Below are positions 15,547 through 24,210 of a stretch of 64,000 nucleotides of DNA, piece after piece. The notes under the pieces were generated by a model. That model was not told where the DNA came from, did not search any database, and saw only the letters and a program-made list of their open reading frames with translations. Source of the DNA: JAKAXS01 sp965279065 (GTDB taxonomy: Bacteria > Pseudomonadota > Alphaproteobacteria > Rhizobiales > Hyphomicrobiaceae); NCBI GenBank assembly GCA_965279065.1, contig OZ257134.1, positions 3,968,001 through 4,032,000 of the forward strand. The letters are read 5' to 3'. Position 1 is the first letter of the stretch, and every line of letters starts with the position of its first letter. Both the position numbers and the translations under genes were made by a program.

Positions 15547-17904
15547 CTAGCGCAGCGCGCCCTGCGGGTTCCACAGGCGGACGACACCGTCATCGCCGGC
15601 CGAGGCGATGCGCAGACCGTCGGGCGAGAATTGAGCGGACGTGACGCCGCCGCCGTTACCGGTCAACGTGCGCGAGGTCCGGCCCCGCCGCACATCCCAG
15701 ATGCGCACCAATCCGTCTTCACCGGCCGACACCAAGCGATCGCCAGAAGGCGCGAACGCCAGCGACGCGATCCTGCCCTTGTGGCCGTTGAGGCTGCGGT
15801 ACATGCCGCGCGATGCCGTCGACCACAGCCGGATGCTGCCGTCCAGCCCCGCCGACGCCAGCATGCGCCCGTTCGGCGAGAACGCCAGCGCCGTCACGAA
15901 ATCGCGATGCCCGCGATAGCGCCTCACCTGATCCATGCTGTCGAGGTTCCACAGCTTCACGGTCTTGTCGGCCCCGCCGGTCGCCAGCATCGGCCCGTTC
16001 GCCGAGGCAAAGAACGCCACCGCCTGCGCCGCGTTGTCATGCGCGTCCAGCACATGCACCGGCGTGCTGGGATTGGCCGCATCCCATAGCGTTACCTTCC
16101 AGTCGTGGCTCGACGCCGCCACGCGGTTCGGCGAGCCCGCGAACGTGACGGACCACACCTCCGCGTCGTTGCGCTTGAACTGCGCGACCTTCTCCGCCTT
16201 GTCGTAATCCCAGATCACCACGGCACCGTCCACATGCCCGGTTACCGCCCGCGATCCCGCGAGCGCTAGTGAGACTGCCGCGCCGTCATCGAGCTCGATC
16301 GTACGCACCAATGTCGACGACGACGCGTTCCACACTTTGAGCGTGCCGTCCTTGCCCGCCGTGACCAGCACGCGCCCGTCGTCCGAATAAGCCAGCGCCG
16401 TCACGCCGCCGGGATGGCCCTGGAACTGCCCGGCGAGAATCGGCTCGACATCCTGCTGGCTCGACGTCGTCGCCGCCCCGCGACTTTCCACACGCGGCAG
16501 CTTGTCCTGCATGGCAACCGCGCCGCTGGCGACACCGACGCCAACGAGCAGCTTGAACAGCAATGGCCGCCAGCTCCGCCCCGTGCCCGCAATTCTGCGC
16601 GGCGCGGGCGGCTTTGCCTTCACCTTGGTTTTCGGCTTGCGGGCGCGGGGCGGAGATTTCGCCTTGACGCGCCGTGACAGCAGCGCCGGCAACCGCGGTA
16701 GCCTTGGCGGTGGCGTCGGCTCGTCCAGCTTGACGGTGGCCGCCAGCGCCGGCTTGGCACCGCCCGCCCGTCCGCCACCCGGCTTGGCGGCGGACGCGGC
16801 CGTTTCCTTGACGGCCGACTTGGCAACGGGCGTCGCGGTCTCGGCGGGCTTCTTCAGCCCTTCCAGGAAATCGAGCATGCCGCCCTGGGGGCCGGGCGCG
16901 TCAGGTAGCGGTGGCAGATGCGCAGGACCGGTGATGGCCACAGTTTTCGCCAAGGCCGCAGCAGGCCGGGCTGCACCGCGGCCGCGCGACCGTTCCATCG
17001 TGCGCTGCAGCCAGCTGGGCTTTGCCGCCTCCGGTGCCAGCAATTCGCCGCGCCACGCCGCGATCGACTGCGGTCGGCCTTCGATCGGCAGCGCCAGCGC
17101 CTTGTCGATCGCCTTCAGGAAGCGAGGCCGGTAGGCGCTCAGCGCCACTTCGCCGGCCGGCACGTATTCGTCCTTGACCATCCGCGAGGGTGCATCGGGC
17201 GGCCGCTTGCCGGTGATGGCGTGATACAGCGTCGATCCGAGCGCGTAGATATCCGTCCACGGCCCCTGCTGGCGGCTGGTCTCGGCATATTGCTCATACG
17301 GGCTGTAGCCCGGCTTCACCAGCGCCGACACCGTCTTCGACGCCGAGGCGATCTCGCCGCGCGCCGAACCGAAGTCGATCAGCACCGGCGCGCCATCCTT
17401 GCGGATGATGATGTTGTCCGGCGCGATGTCGCGATGCAGGAAATCTGCCTTGTGGATAAGTTCCAGAGCATCGAGCAGCGGCCCGACGATGGCGTCGAGT
17501 TCCTTCTGCCGCGGCGCCCGCCCCAGCCCCTTCAGCCAGCCCTTGAGGCTTTGCCCTTCCTCGAAGTGCAACACCATGTAGCCGGTGTTGTTCGCCCGGA
17601 AGTAGCGGTACACCCGCACGATGTTGGGATGATTGAACTTTGCCAGCGTCTGCGCTTCTTCGATGAAGCGATCGAGCCCCCAGCGATAGTCACCCGAGCA
17701 GCCTTCCGAGCGCGGCGCGGCATCGCCTTCGCCGGCACGCGCGGCGAAATCCGACGGGAAGTACTCCTTGATGGTGACGGAACGGCCGAGCGCAATCTCG
17801 TCGGCCAGATAGGTAATACCGAACCCTCCCGCGCCGAGCACGCGCTCGATGCGGTAATCGCCAACCAGCTCTGTGCCGCCCTGTAGCGCTATGAGGTTGG
17901 TCAT
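15547..17904 (-). CDS. Membrane Ser/Thr protein kinase with C-terminal WD40 propeller
   Basis: A 785-residue Hanks-type kinase. Residues 18-280 carry the kinase: Gly loop G-A-G-G-F-G near 24-29, Lys46, catalytic H-R-D (157-159) with Asn164, DFG (177-179) and a W-T-D-I-Y-A-L-G motif. Then a Pro/Lys/Arg-rich linker, one hydrophobic segment near residue 460 (L-L-F-K-L-L-V-G-V-G), and seven WD40 repeats to the end, enough for a closed propeller, placed outside the membrane if the topology is standard. It phosphorylates Ser/Thr of partner proteins; the neighbouring FHA proteins and PP2C phosphatase are likely partners. The propeller's ligand is unknown. Confidence 0.95.
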   Translation of the reverse strand: MTNLIALQGGTELVGDYRIERVLGAGGFGITYLADEIALGRSVTIKEYFPSDFAARAGEGDAAPRSEGCSGDYRWGLDRFIEEAQTLAKFNHPNIVRVYRYFRANNTGYMVLHFEEGQSLKGWLKGLGRAPRQKELDAIVGPLLDALELIHKADFLHRDIAPDNIIIRKDGAPVLIDFGSARGEIASASKTVSALVKPGYSPYEQYAETSRQQGPWTDIYALGSTLYHAITGKRPPDAPSRMVKDEYVPAGEVALSAYRPRFLKAIDKALALPIEGRPQSIAAWRGELLAPEAAKPSWLQRTMERSRGRGAARPAAALAKTVAITGPAHLPPLPDAPGPQGGMLDFLEGLKKPAETATPVAKSAVKETAASAAKPGGGRAGGAKPALAATVKLDEPTPPPRLPRLPALLSRRVKAKSPPRARKPKTKVKAKPPAPRRIAGTGRSWRPLLFKLLVGVGVASGAVAMQDKLPRVESRGAATTSSQQDVEPILAGQFQGHPGGVTALAYSDDGRVLVTAGKDGTLKVWNASSSTLVRTIELDDGAAVSLALAGSRAVTGHVDGAVVIWDYDKAEKVAQFKRNDAEVWSVTFAGSPNRVAASSHDWKVTLWDAANPSTPVHVLDAHDNAAQAVAFFASANGPMLATGGADKTVKLWNLDSMDQVRRYRGHRDFVTALAFSPNGRMLASAGLDGSIRLWSTASRGMYRSLNGHKGRIASLAFAPSGDRLVSAGEDGLVRIWDVRRGRTSRTLTGNGGGVTSAQFSPDGLRIASAGDDGVVRLWNPQGALR

Positions 17905-18158
17905 GTCGTCCGTGCGATCACGCTCGCACGGTATCCCGAAGGACCACGTGCCCGTGGATGAACCCGAGAAGGCGCGCCTCGTCGATTCGCCGCATCAAGA
18001 ATCGATCTTGCCCTCGGCCTTATGAAGCAGGATTGTGGCAGCGGCGCGAGCATTGAATCGACGGCAAGGCGATCTGCCGTCAGACTGACGGCACGCTGTC
18101 CACAACGCGTGCGACGAGCTCACGCCGGCGGGGGAAACACGATGACAGTGCAATCACA

Positions 18159-18776
18159 ATGCTTTCGCGGCTGACACTACCCGCTGCAGCTGCAGCATCG
18201 ATCGCCGCATATGTTGGCAATGCGCAGGCCGCCACGCCCGCAACGATCTCCAGCACCTGGACCTCGGTGCTGGATTTGATCGCAACCACGTATGAGCGCG
18301 CCCCCGCCCTGGTTCTCGGTCTGGCGGTCTTGCTGGCCCTGCCGCCGCTGGCCTTGTTGAGCGTTGCGCTTCGTCGCGTCCCCATGACGGAACACGCTGA
18401 TGCGACGAGAGTTTATCGGCGCAGTGGCCGCGGGCGTTTGAAGGAAGCAGAGCCGGAATCCGAAGGCGGGCCTCTATGGCCGTCGGATGCCTGGGTGCAG
18501 TTTGCCGATGGTCAGCGCCATCCCGTGGGCAGCACGGTGCTGCGGATTGGCCGCGACGCCGACAACGACATCTGCTTGGATGACAAGACGGTTCACCGCT
18601 ATCATGCCGCCATCCACCGCACCGACGATGCCGCGTACGTCATCACCGACTTGTCCAGCGCCGACGGCAACGGCATCCTCGTCAACGGCATAAGAATTCA
18701 GGAATTTCCGCTCAACGATGGCGATAGGATCGAACTCGGCCAGACCAAGCTCATGTTCGTGTCGCGCCCGGCATGA
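18159..18776 (+). CDS. Membrane-anchored FHA-domain protein
   Basis: A 205-residue protein with a cleavable or anchoring N-terminal hydrophobic segment, a second hydrophobic segment around residues 48-70, then a cytoplasmic FHA domain (about 120-200): R-I-G-R-D-x-D-N-D-I, V-H-R-Y-H-A-x-I, and D-L-S-S-A-D-G-N-G-x-x-V-N-G. FHA domains bind phosphothreonine peptides. It is divergent from the kinase gene and followed by a second FHA gene and a PP2C phosphatase. Confidence 0.9.
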   Translation: MLSRLTLPAAAAASIAAYVGNAQAATPATISSTWTSVLDLIATTYERAPALVLGLAVLLALPPLALLSVALRRVPMTEHADATRVYRRSGRGRLKEAEPESEGGPLWPSDAWVQFADGQRHPVGSTVLRIGRDADNDICLDDKTVHRYHAAIHRTDDAAYVITDLSSADGNGILVNGIRIQEFPLNDGDRIELGQTKLMFVSRPA

Positions 18777-18857
18777 AATTTAGTCCGCCAGGCCTGTGGC
18801 TCAAGTCCTGCCCGAATCAGCAAGTATCGTCACAGCCGAGCGCCATAGGAGGATAGC

Positions 18858-19634
18858 ATGACAGAGGAAAAGGCGGGCCAGCCTGCACGCGCCGGTCGCT
18901 TTCTCGGCTCGTTGAAGGACGCACTCGTTGCAGCCAGCCGCGACGATACCCAGCCCGCACCCGCTGGGCCTGCCGCGCCAGCGCCGGCCGCGAAGATGCT
19001 CGCACCTCCGGGCGCACCAGAAGCGGCGGAAGGCGCAGATCCCGCCCAGCAGCAGAGTCCGAGCGCCGCAGAGGCGGCCCGCCAAGTGCGCGGCGCCTCT
19101 ACGCCTCTGGAGCAGCGCCATGTCGAGATCGATTCACCCCCGACGACGCGCGTCCTGCGCTCGCCGCGCAAGGAGGCTGCGGCCGTGGCAGAGGACGATG
19201 ACGTAACGGCTCCGGCGCGTACGCAACTCGTACGCGGGCGCGCACGTGTCGAACGCGGCGAATTCAATCAGGATCCCGTGGTCGGCTGGCTCGTAATCGT
19301 CGGCGGTCCAGGCATCGGCAACTACCGTCCGATCTTCGAGGGCAACAACACGCTTGGCCGCAGCGACAAGAACCGTGTTCCGATCGACTTCGGTGACGAC
19401 GCCATTTCCTCGGAAGAACAGGCCTACATACGCTACGACAGTTCGGATCGCTCGTTCCTCTTCGTTCCCAACCTGGCCAAGACCAACGTCGTCTCGCTCA
19501 ACGCCAAGCGGCCGACGGGCGCGGTCGAGTTGGCACAGATGGACGTCATCACCATGGGTCGCACGCAGCTCGTCTTCGTGCCGTTCTGCGGGCCGGAGTT
19601 CGATTGGTCGGCCCTGGCCGAAGTCAAAAGCTAA
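18858..19634 (+). CDS. FHA-domain protein with disordered N-terminus
   Basis: A 258-residue cytoplasmic protein. The first 130 residues are Ala/Pro-rich and probably disordered, with several Thr residues that could be kinase sites. The C-terminal half is an FHA-like domain: G-W-L-V-I-V-G-G-P-G-x-G, Y-R-P-I-F-E-G-N-N-T-L-G-R, then I-S-S-E-E-Q-A-Y-I-R-Y. The usual His of the FHA S-x-x-H motif is absent here (S-S-E-E-Q-A), so phosphothreonine binding needs testing. Start follows ggaggatagc. The stop is six bases before the PP2C gene. Confidence 0.85.
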   Translation: MTEEKAGQPARAGRFLGSLKDALVAASRDDTQPAPAGPAAPAPAAKMLAPPGAPEAAEGADPAQQQSPSAAEAARQVRGASTPLEQRHVEIDSPPTTRVLRSPRKEAAAVAEDDDVTAPARTQLVRGRARVERGEFNQDPVVGWLVIVGGPGIGNYRPIFEGNNTLGRSDKNRVPIDFGDDAISSEEQAYIRYDSSDRSFLFVPNLAKTNVVSLNAKRPTGAVELAQMDVITMGRTQLVFVPFCGPEFDWSALAEVKS

Positions 19635-19640
19635 GGCGCA

Positions 19641-20453
19641 ATGCACGCGTTCGATCACGCCAGCCGCGCCACACGGGGCGCGCGCAATTATCAGGAAGAC
19701 ACGGCTCTGGTCTGGCCGGGTGCGGATGCGTCCGTGCCCGAGCAACCGGCTGCCGCCGCCACCAACGGCTCGGCCGCGCCGCTGGTCGCCGTGCTGGCTG
19801 ACGGTATGGGCGGCCACGCCGGCGGCGCTCTGGCGAGCCGCATGGCCTGCGAAAATTTCATCAAGAGCTATGCCGCGACCGAGCTTCCAAAGAAGGAACG
19901 CCTCGTCGAAGCCTTGCGCGCCGCCAACGACGCCATCGCGGCCACCGTCTCGACCAACCCTATGCTGACCGGGATGGGCTCCACGCTTATCGGCGTCGTC
20001 TTCAGCAAGGAGGGCGTCGAGTGGGTCAGCGTCGGCGATAGCCCGCTGCTGCTCTACCGCCGTGGCGAGATCGCCATGCTCAACGAGGATCACTCGCTGG
20101 CGCCGGAACTCGATCGCATGGCCGCTGCCGGCAAGATCACCGCGGAGGAAGCGCGCAAGGATCCGCGCCGCCACATGCTGCGCTCCGCCGTCACGGGGGA
20201 GGACATCGATATGGTCGATCTCTCGCGCATGCCGCTGCAGGTGGAACCGGGCGATTACATCATTCTCGCCAGCGACGGCCTGCAGACGTTGGAGACGAGT
20301 GAGATCGAACGTGTCGTCGCGGCTTACGCCGCGGACGGCCCGCAGGCCGTAGCCAACGCCCTCATCCGTGCTGTCGAGGCCGTCCGCGATCCCCACCAGG
20401 ACAACGCCACGGTCGTCGCCGTCCGCGCGCTGGAGACCCCGGCAGGCGCCTAG
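19641..20453 (+). CDS. PP2C-family protein Ser/Thr phosphatase
   Basis: A 270-residue metal-dependent phosphatase. Motifs: R-N-Y-Q-E-D near residue 17, the metal-binding V-L-A-D-G-M-G-G-H-A-G-G near residue 52, G-M-G-S-T-L near residue 112, V-G-D-S-P-L-L-L-Y-R near residue 132, L-A-S-D-G-L-Q near residue 212 and H-Q-D-N-A-T-V-V near residue 254. It reverses phosphorylation by the WD40 kinase at the start of this cluster and is translated right behind the second FHA gene. Confidence 0.94.
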   Translation: MHAFDHASRATRGARNYQEDTALVWPGADASVPEQPAAAATNGSAAPLVAVLADGMGGHAGGALASRMACENFIKSYAATELPKKERLVEALRAANDAIAATVSTNPMLTGMGSTLIGVVFSKEGVEWVSVGDSPLLLYRRGEIAMLNEDHSLAPELDRMAAAGKITAEEARKDPRRHMLRSAVTGEDIDMVDLSRMPLQVEPGDYIILASDGLQTLETSEIERVVAAYAADGPQAVANALIRAVEAVRDPHQDNATVVAVRALETPAGA

Positions 20454-20626
20454 GATGCAGCGGACAGAACGTGGCGCCCGTTTCGTCCTTCGATGAACGC
20501 GCGCAGCGGTGCGCGTTGTCCCGGTACGAAGTATTCGCATCCAGAGCAAACCGGAAAACTCAGCCTCATTCTCCACCCATTCGCGGGTAGACTACTGATT
20601 CTCACCAACAATCACGCAGGAACGAC

Positions 20627-21448
20627 ATGGCATACTCAATCGAGCTGTTTGCGCGCGAGCCCATCATTTTCGATCGCGAGCGTTTGCTCGCTGCCATGCG
20701 CGGCCGCCTCGGCAGTGTCGACAGTCCCGAACCGAGGTCGGAGGGCGCCACGCAGATGTTCTTGCTGAACGATCATATCGCGCACTTCACGGACGGCTCG
20801 ATCCCCGCTCAACTCGTTCTGCTCCCTGCCAGCGGCGGTCCCGATCCGGACAAATACACTGAGGCGTTGCAGCAGAGCTGGTCGTTCCGCAATGCCGGCG
20901 AGGTGCTGGAGACCTGCGGCCACAGCTGCCTGTTCTCCGACATGATGTCGGCGGCCCTGCCGCAGTATCAGCGGCGTCACCTGCTCGCCGAGGGCCTGTT
21001 GGCGGTGCTGGAATGCATCCGGGTCGACGCCGTCTATTTCGTTGAGACGCAGCAGTTCATGTCGCCGGCCCACCTCCTCGCCGAACTCGCCACGCCACAG
21101 CAGCGCGCCAATCCGACGACAGGATTCCTCAACGTTCGCTTCTTCAACGTCGCCAACAGCCCTGGTGACATGGTGATGGATACGCTCGGTCTCGCCCCAT
21201 TCGGGCTGACCGACCTTCAGCTGCATTTCCGCGGCCTCGAACCTAACGACGCCGCCCGCGTCCTTCACGCGACTGCATCGTACGTTTTCGAGCGCGGCGA
21301 CGTCATCGAAAACGGCCACACCATCCAGGGGCGCGTGCCCGACGAGCGCTGGGCCTGCCGCCAGGAGGACAGCCTGCTGGAACCCAAGCGCGCCGTCCTC
21401 GATATCAACCCCGGCACCCCCTACGCCGCCGGCCGCCGCGCGGCTTAG
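20627..21448 (+). CDS. DUF4261-like protein of unknown function
   Basis: A 273-residue soluble protein. The second half resembles DUF4261 proteins (a long helix-strand region with V-x-F-F-N-V-A-N-S then D-T-L-G-L-A-P-F-G-L-T-D-L-Q-L). No signal peptide or membrane segment. It follows the PP2C gene by 173 bases in the same direction and overlaps the convergent K+ channel by four bases. I cannot give a function; the position suggests a part in the phospho-signalling cluster. Confidence 0.75.
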   Translation: MAYSIELFAREPIIFDRERLLAAMRGRLGSVDSPEPRSEGATQMFLLNDHIAHFTDGSIPAQLVLLPASGGPDPDKYTEALQQSWSFRNAGEVLETCGHSCLFSDMMSAALPQYQRRHLLAEGLLAVLECIRVDAVYFVETQQFMSPAHLLAELATPQQRANPTTGFLNVRFFNVANSPGDMVMDTLGLAPFGLTDLQLHFRGLEPNDAARVLHATASYVFERGDVIENGHTIQGRVPDERWACRQEDSLLEPKRAVLDINPGTPYAAGRRAA

Positions 21449-22596
21449 ACCCCGGTCGCCTGACGAATGCGGGCGCTGACCTTGGGGTGCGTCACTTCCA
21501 GGCGGTGGAAGTCCTCACGGTGCAGCTTCAGCAGCCGGCAACGGGTTCGCGTGATCATCGCATCGGGGTGGACGTCGTGATTGAACAGTGGGCCGGCGCC
21601 GATCACGTCGCCGGTCTTGTAGGCGGCCTCCGCACCCGCGCCGACCTGGCCTGACGCCACGAAGTACAGGGCGTCGGCCGTCGCCCCTTCGGCGATCACC
21701 TCGAAGTTGGGCGGAAAATTGTGCGCGTGCAGCAGCGGCATGATGTACCCCACGTCGCGCGCGTCGAGGTCGGTGAACACGGGAATGCGCGACATCAGCG
21801 ACCACGTCACCACGAAATCACGGCGGCTGACCTCTTGCGCAAATCCCGTGGCGATGATTGCCACCGGCAGCGCCAGGATGCACAGCCCGGTCACCATCAC
21901 GACCGATCCGAACAACCGGCCGAGCGGCGTGATCGGCGCGACGTCGCCGTAGCCCACCGTCGTCAGTGTCGCCATGGCCCACCACGCCGCGTCCGGCACC
22001 GAGCCGTACTTGTCGGGCTGCGCTTCGTTTTCGAGATAGTACATGCCGGTGGACGCAAACAGCACGGCCGCAAACAGCAGCAGGCCGGCGCCGATCAGCG
22101 CGCGGCGCTCGTTGATGACGACGCGGATCAGCGAGTGCATCGCCGGCGAATAGCGCGACAGCTTGAGGAAGCGTAACAGCCGCAGCGTGCGCAGCACGCG
22201 CAGGTCGAGCGCGAAGAACTGGCTGAGGTAGAACGGCAGGATCGCCAGCAGGTCGATGATCAGCGACGGCCGCGTCGCGCTGTGGAGTCGTGCCCGGGCT
22301 GGGCTGAGCCGTTTCAGGAACGGCATCTCCACCGCCGTCCACAGTCGCAGCAGATACTCGACCGTGAACACCGCCACCGAGAAAAGCTCGAAGGCAAAGA
22401 AATAGGGGCCGTAGCTGGCATAGAGCGATGGCACCGTCTCAGCCACGAAGGCGGCGACGTTGAGCAGGATCAGGGTGACGATGAAAATATCGAAGATCCG
22501 GCTGGCGCGGTCTTCGCCGTGGCCGATCTCCATGATCTCGTAGACGCGCCGCCGCAGCGCCCGCAATTGTTCATCACGCCTCGGAATCTGCTCCAT
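21445..22596 (-). CDS. Six-helix K+ channel with a degenerate cyclic-nucleotide-binding-like domain
   Basis: A 383-residue voltage-gated-type channel. Transmembrane region about 33-255: S4 has four arginines at every third position (133, 136, 139, 142), and the pore carries the K+ filter T-T-V-G-Y-G-D (212-218). The C-terminal domain (about 272-375) has the CNBD beta-roll, but the phosphate-binding cassette is altered: G-A-G-P-L-F in place of G-E-x-x-L, and no Arg-Ala pair before the final strands. Cyclic-nucleotide gating is therefore uncertain. Confidence 0.92.
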   Translation of the reverse strand: MEQIPRRDEQLRALRRRVYEIMEIGHGEDRASRIFDIFIVTLILLNVAAFVAETVPSLYASYGPYFFAFELFSVAVFTVEYLLRLWTAVEMPFLKRLSPARARLHSATRPSLIIDLLAILPFYLSQFFALDLRVLRTLRLLRFLKLSRYSPAMHSLIRVVINERRALIGAGLLLFAAVLFASTGMYYLENEAQPDKYGSVPDAAWWAMATLTTVGYGDVAPITPLGRLFGSVVMVTGLCILALPVAIIATGFAQEVSRRDFVVTWSLMSRIPVFTDLDARDVGYIMPLLHAHNFPPNFEVIAEGATADALYFVASGQVGAGAEAAYKTGDVIGAGPLFNHDVHPDAMITRTRCRLLKLHREDFHRLEVTHPKVSARIRQATGV

Positions 22597-22607
22597 CCCC
22601 CGTGCAA

Positions 22608-22633
22608 GTGCTTCCGGACAAAGTGTGAAGCAC
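22608..22633. repeat. Palindromic intergenic repeat, shorter copy
   Basis: Hairpin GTGCTTC / GAAGCAC around a 12-base loop, sharing the GCTTCCGGA core with the repeat at 10847-10888. It lies just upstream of the K+ channel start. Confidence 0.4.
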
Positions 22634-22747
22634 GACAGGACAAGAAGCTAGGGTCGTTCCGCAACTGAGCGAGGCGGGGCCGCGGCGTGATAGGGTGGCG
22701 AAATCGGTCCAAAGCCGCTGCCCGCGGACGGTTAATACAAGCCGTTA

Positions 22748-22776
22748 TTGACCGCTACCGGCCGGATCGCTATAGG
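22748..22776 (+). promoter_or_regulatory. Promoter of rpsT
   Basis: TTGACC and TATAGG separated by exactly 17 bases, about 120 bases before the S20 start. This is the clearest housekeeping promoter in the window. Confidence 0.65.
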
Positions 22777-22896
22777 TTCGGCGAATTTTGCCGCCTGGAG
22801 CAGCGCTTCTGGGCCGATTCCAGTATCAATCCAATCGACAGGTCCGGCCGCCAAAGGCGCGCCCGGCCAGTTTCGAGTTCCAGAAGGGTTCACCGC

Positions 22897-23163
22897 ATGG
22901 CCAATACGTCTTCGGCAAAGAAAGCCGCCCGGCAAATGATCCGCCGCACGGAAGTCAACAAAGCACGCCGGTCCGGAATGCGCACGGAAGTGCGCCGCGT
23001 CGAAGAAGCCATCGCCTCGGGCGACCAGTCTGCGGCCGCCGCTGCCCTCAAGGCCTGCCAGCCCGTCTTGGCCCGCGCCGCCCAAAAAGGCGTGATTGTG
23101 AAAGGCAATGCGAGCCGCAAAGTCTCGCGCTTGAACGCACGCATTAAGGCGATGGGGAAATGA
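22897..23163 (+). CDS. rpsT: Ribosomal protein S20
   Basis: An 88-residue basic helical protein that binds the 5' domain of 16S rRNA. It shows M-A-N-T-S-S-A-K-K-A-A-R, R-R-T-E-V-N-K-A-R-R-S, A-x-K-G-V-I-V-K-G-N-A-S-R-K-V-S-R-L, the family signature. Length is standard. A consensus promoter lies upstream and a strong terminator downstream. rpsT next to dnaA is a common arrangement in Hyphomicrobiales. Confidence 0.97.
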   Translation: MANTSSAKKAARQMIRRTEVNKARRSGMRTEVRRVEEAIASGDQSAAAAALKACQPVLARAAQKGVIVKGNASRKVSRLNARIKAMGK

Positions 23164-23193
23164 GCGGTGAGCCCGCTCTGACACATTCTTCGT

Positions 23194-23213
23194 CTGTGAC
23201 GAATTCGTCACAG
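23194..23213. promoter_or_regulatory. Perfect 20-base palindrome after rpsT
   Basis: CTGTGACGAA followed directly by its reverse complement TTCGTCACAG, no loop, eight bases before the rpsT terminator. Perfect dyads without a loop usually mark protein binding, but no regulator is evident here. Confidence 0.5.
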
Positions 23214-23220
23214 AACAGTC

Positions 23221-23248
23221 AAAAGGCCAGCTCACCGCTGGCCTTTTT
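23221..23248 (+). terminator. Rho-independent terminator of rpsT
   Basis: Stem AAAAGGCCAGC / GCTGGCCTTTT with loop TCACC and a T5 tail. Confidence 0.92.
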
Positions 23249-23766
23249 CGTTATGCGCTAAGCCTTGGATTCATTCGCTTCGCCGTCTTCGCGAATTGCC
23301 CGGTGAGGCCTTCCGTCCGACTCGCTTCACAGCTTCTCCAACTTGAAATCATCACTTTCGTGACATCGGTTTTCACCGTCATGTGCACATCTCGAACGCG
23401 ATTCAAGAAGCGCCGAATCTGAAGTGGACTCAATGAGATTTCCACCGCCTCTGTGGATGAATGCGAACCCGATCGCGCAATATTTGACAACGGTCGCGAA
23501 GCAGTGGTCGCGCACTTGCGTCACAAGTTATTAACGGCTAGTTAAAGACCAGCCCGACGCGACGTGGATAGTTTGTGAGTAACGCCCGTCAGGTCAGAAG
23601 CGAAGACCGTTTGCGTTTAACAGCCACAATTCAAAAATTGTGGAATACTAGGTGCTTGCCGAATTTGTAGAAGTACAAGTGTGAATTTGTGCGCGCAAGC
23701 ATCGGAAACTACTGCAGCGTTTGGTGGAATAGCGGTGTTCTGCTGGGCTGCAGCGGAGGATAATCA
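23249..23766. other. Candidate chromosomal replication origin region (oriC)
   Basis: A 518-base gene-free stretch, AT-richer than its surroundings, between rpsT and the rhodanese/dnaA genes. It holds a perfect CtrA box (23531-23545), DnaA-box-like sites TGTGGATGA (23452-23460), CGTGGATAG (23563-23571) and TGTGAGTAA (23574-23582), and an AT-rich inverted repeat CCACAATT-CAAA-AATTGTGG (23624-23643). The boxes match the TGTGGATAA consensus only with one or two mismatches, so the assignment is tentative. An open frame at 23251-23490 on the minus strand has no support. Confidence 0.4.
23531..23545. promoter_or_regulatory. CtrA binding box
   Basis: TTAA-CGGCTAG-TTAA is a perfect match to the TTAA-N7-TTAA recognition site of the alphaproteobacterial cell-cycle regulator CtrA. 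In Caulobacter CtrA bound at such sites silences the origin. Confidence 0.6.
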
Positions 23767-24210
23767 GTGGCATTTGTCGAGGATGTCCAGATCACGGACG
23801 TGCCGGTCAGCGATGTCTGGTCCCGTCTGAAGGACGAAACGAACTCCCTTCTCATCGATGTGCGGACACGAGCGGAATGGGCTTTCGTGGGGCTTCCTGA
23901 TCTTTCGGAACTCGGCAAGGGCGTGCTGACGGTCGAGTGGCAGACGTTTCCAGACAACCGGATCGATCCGGAGTTTGCGGGCCGTCTGGCGGACCAACTC
24001 GATCGCATGGGTACGGCGAAAGAGGCGGAGCTGTTTTTCATTTGTCGGTCAGGAGGGCGCAGCCGCATGGCTGCGGAGGTCATGACCGCGGCCGGATACA
24101 GCAAATGCTTCAACGTGGCGGACGGGTTTGAGGGCCCCCTGGACGCTTCCCGTCATCGTGGACGGGTCGCGGGCTGGAAGTCTGAAGGCCTGCCCTGGGT
24201 ACAGGGTTAG
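23767..24210 (+). CDS. Rhodanese-like sulfurtransferase
   Basis: A 147-residue single-domain rhodanese. The domain opens with L-L-I-D-V-R-T-R-A-E-W and carries the active-site loop C-R-S-G-G-R-S with the persulfide-forming Cys near residue 93. It transfers sulfane sulfur to acceptors such as cyanide or thiols. The start is GTG, chosen because gcggagga lies at 6 bases and no ATG fits. It sits between the candidate origin and dnaA, in the same direction. Confidence 0.92.
   Translation: MAFVEDVQITDVPVSDVWSRLKDETNSLLIDVRTRAEWAFVGLPDLSELGKGVLTVEWQTFPDNRIDPEFAGRLADQLDRMGTAKEAELFFICRSGGRSRMAAEVMTAAGYSKCFNVADGFEGPLDASRHRGRVAGWKSEGLPWVQG

Noticed and set aside
19134..20576. 480-residue minus-strand frame over the FHA and PP2C genes
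   Set aside because: Shadow frame; the plus-strand genes have clear motifs.
18159..21448. Type VI secretion regulatory cluster
   Set aside because: FHA and PP2C fit, but no Tss genes are in the window.
23251..23490. 79-residue minus-strand frame in the candidate origin
   Set aside because: No ribosome site or family; in AT-richer non-coding DNA.
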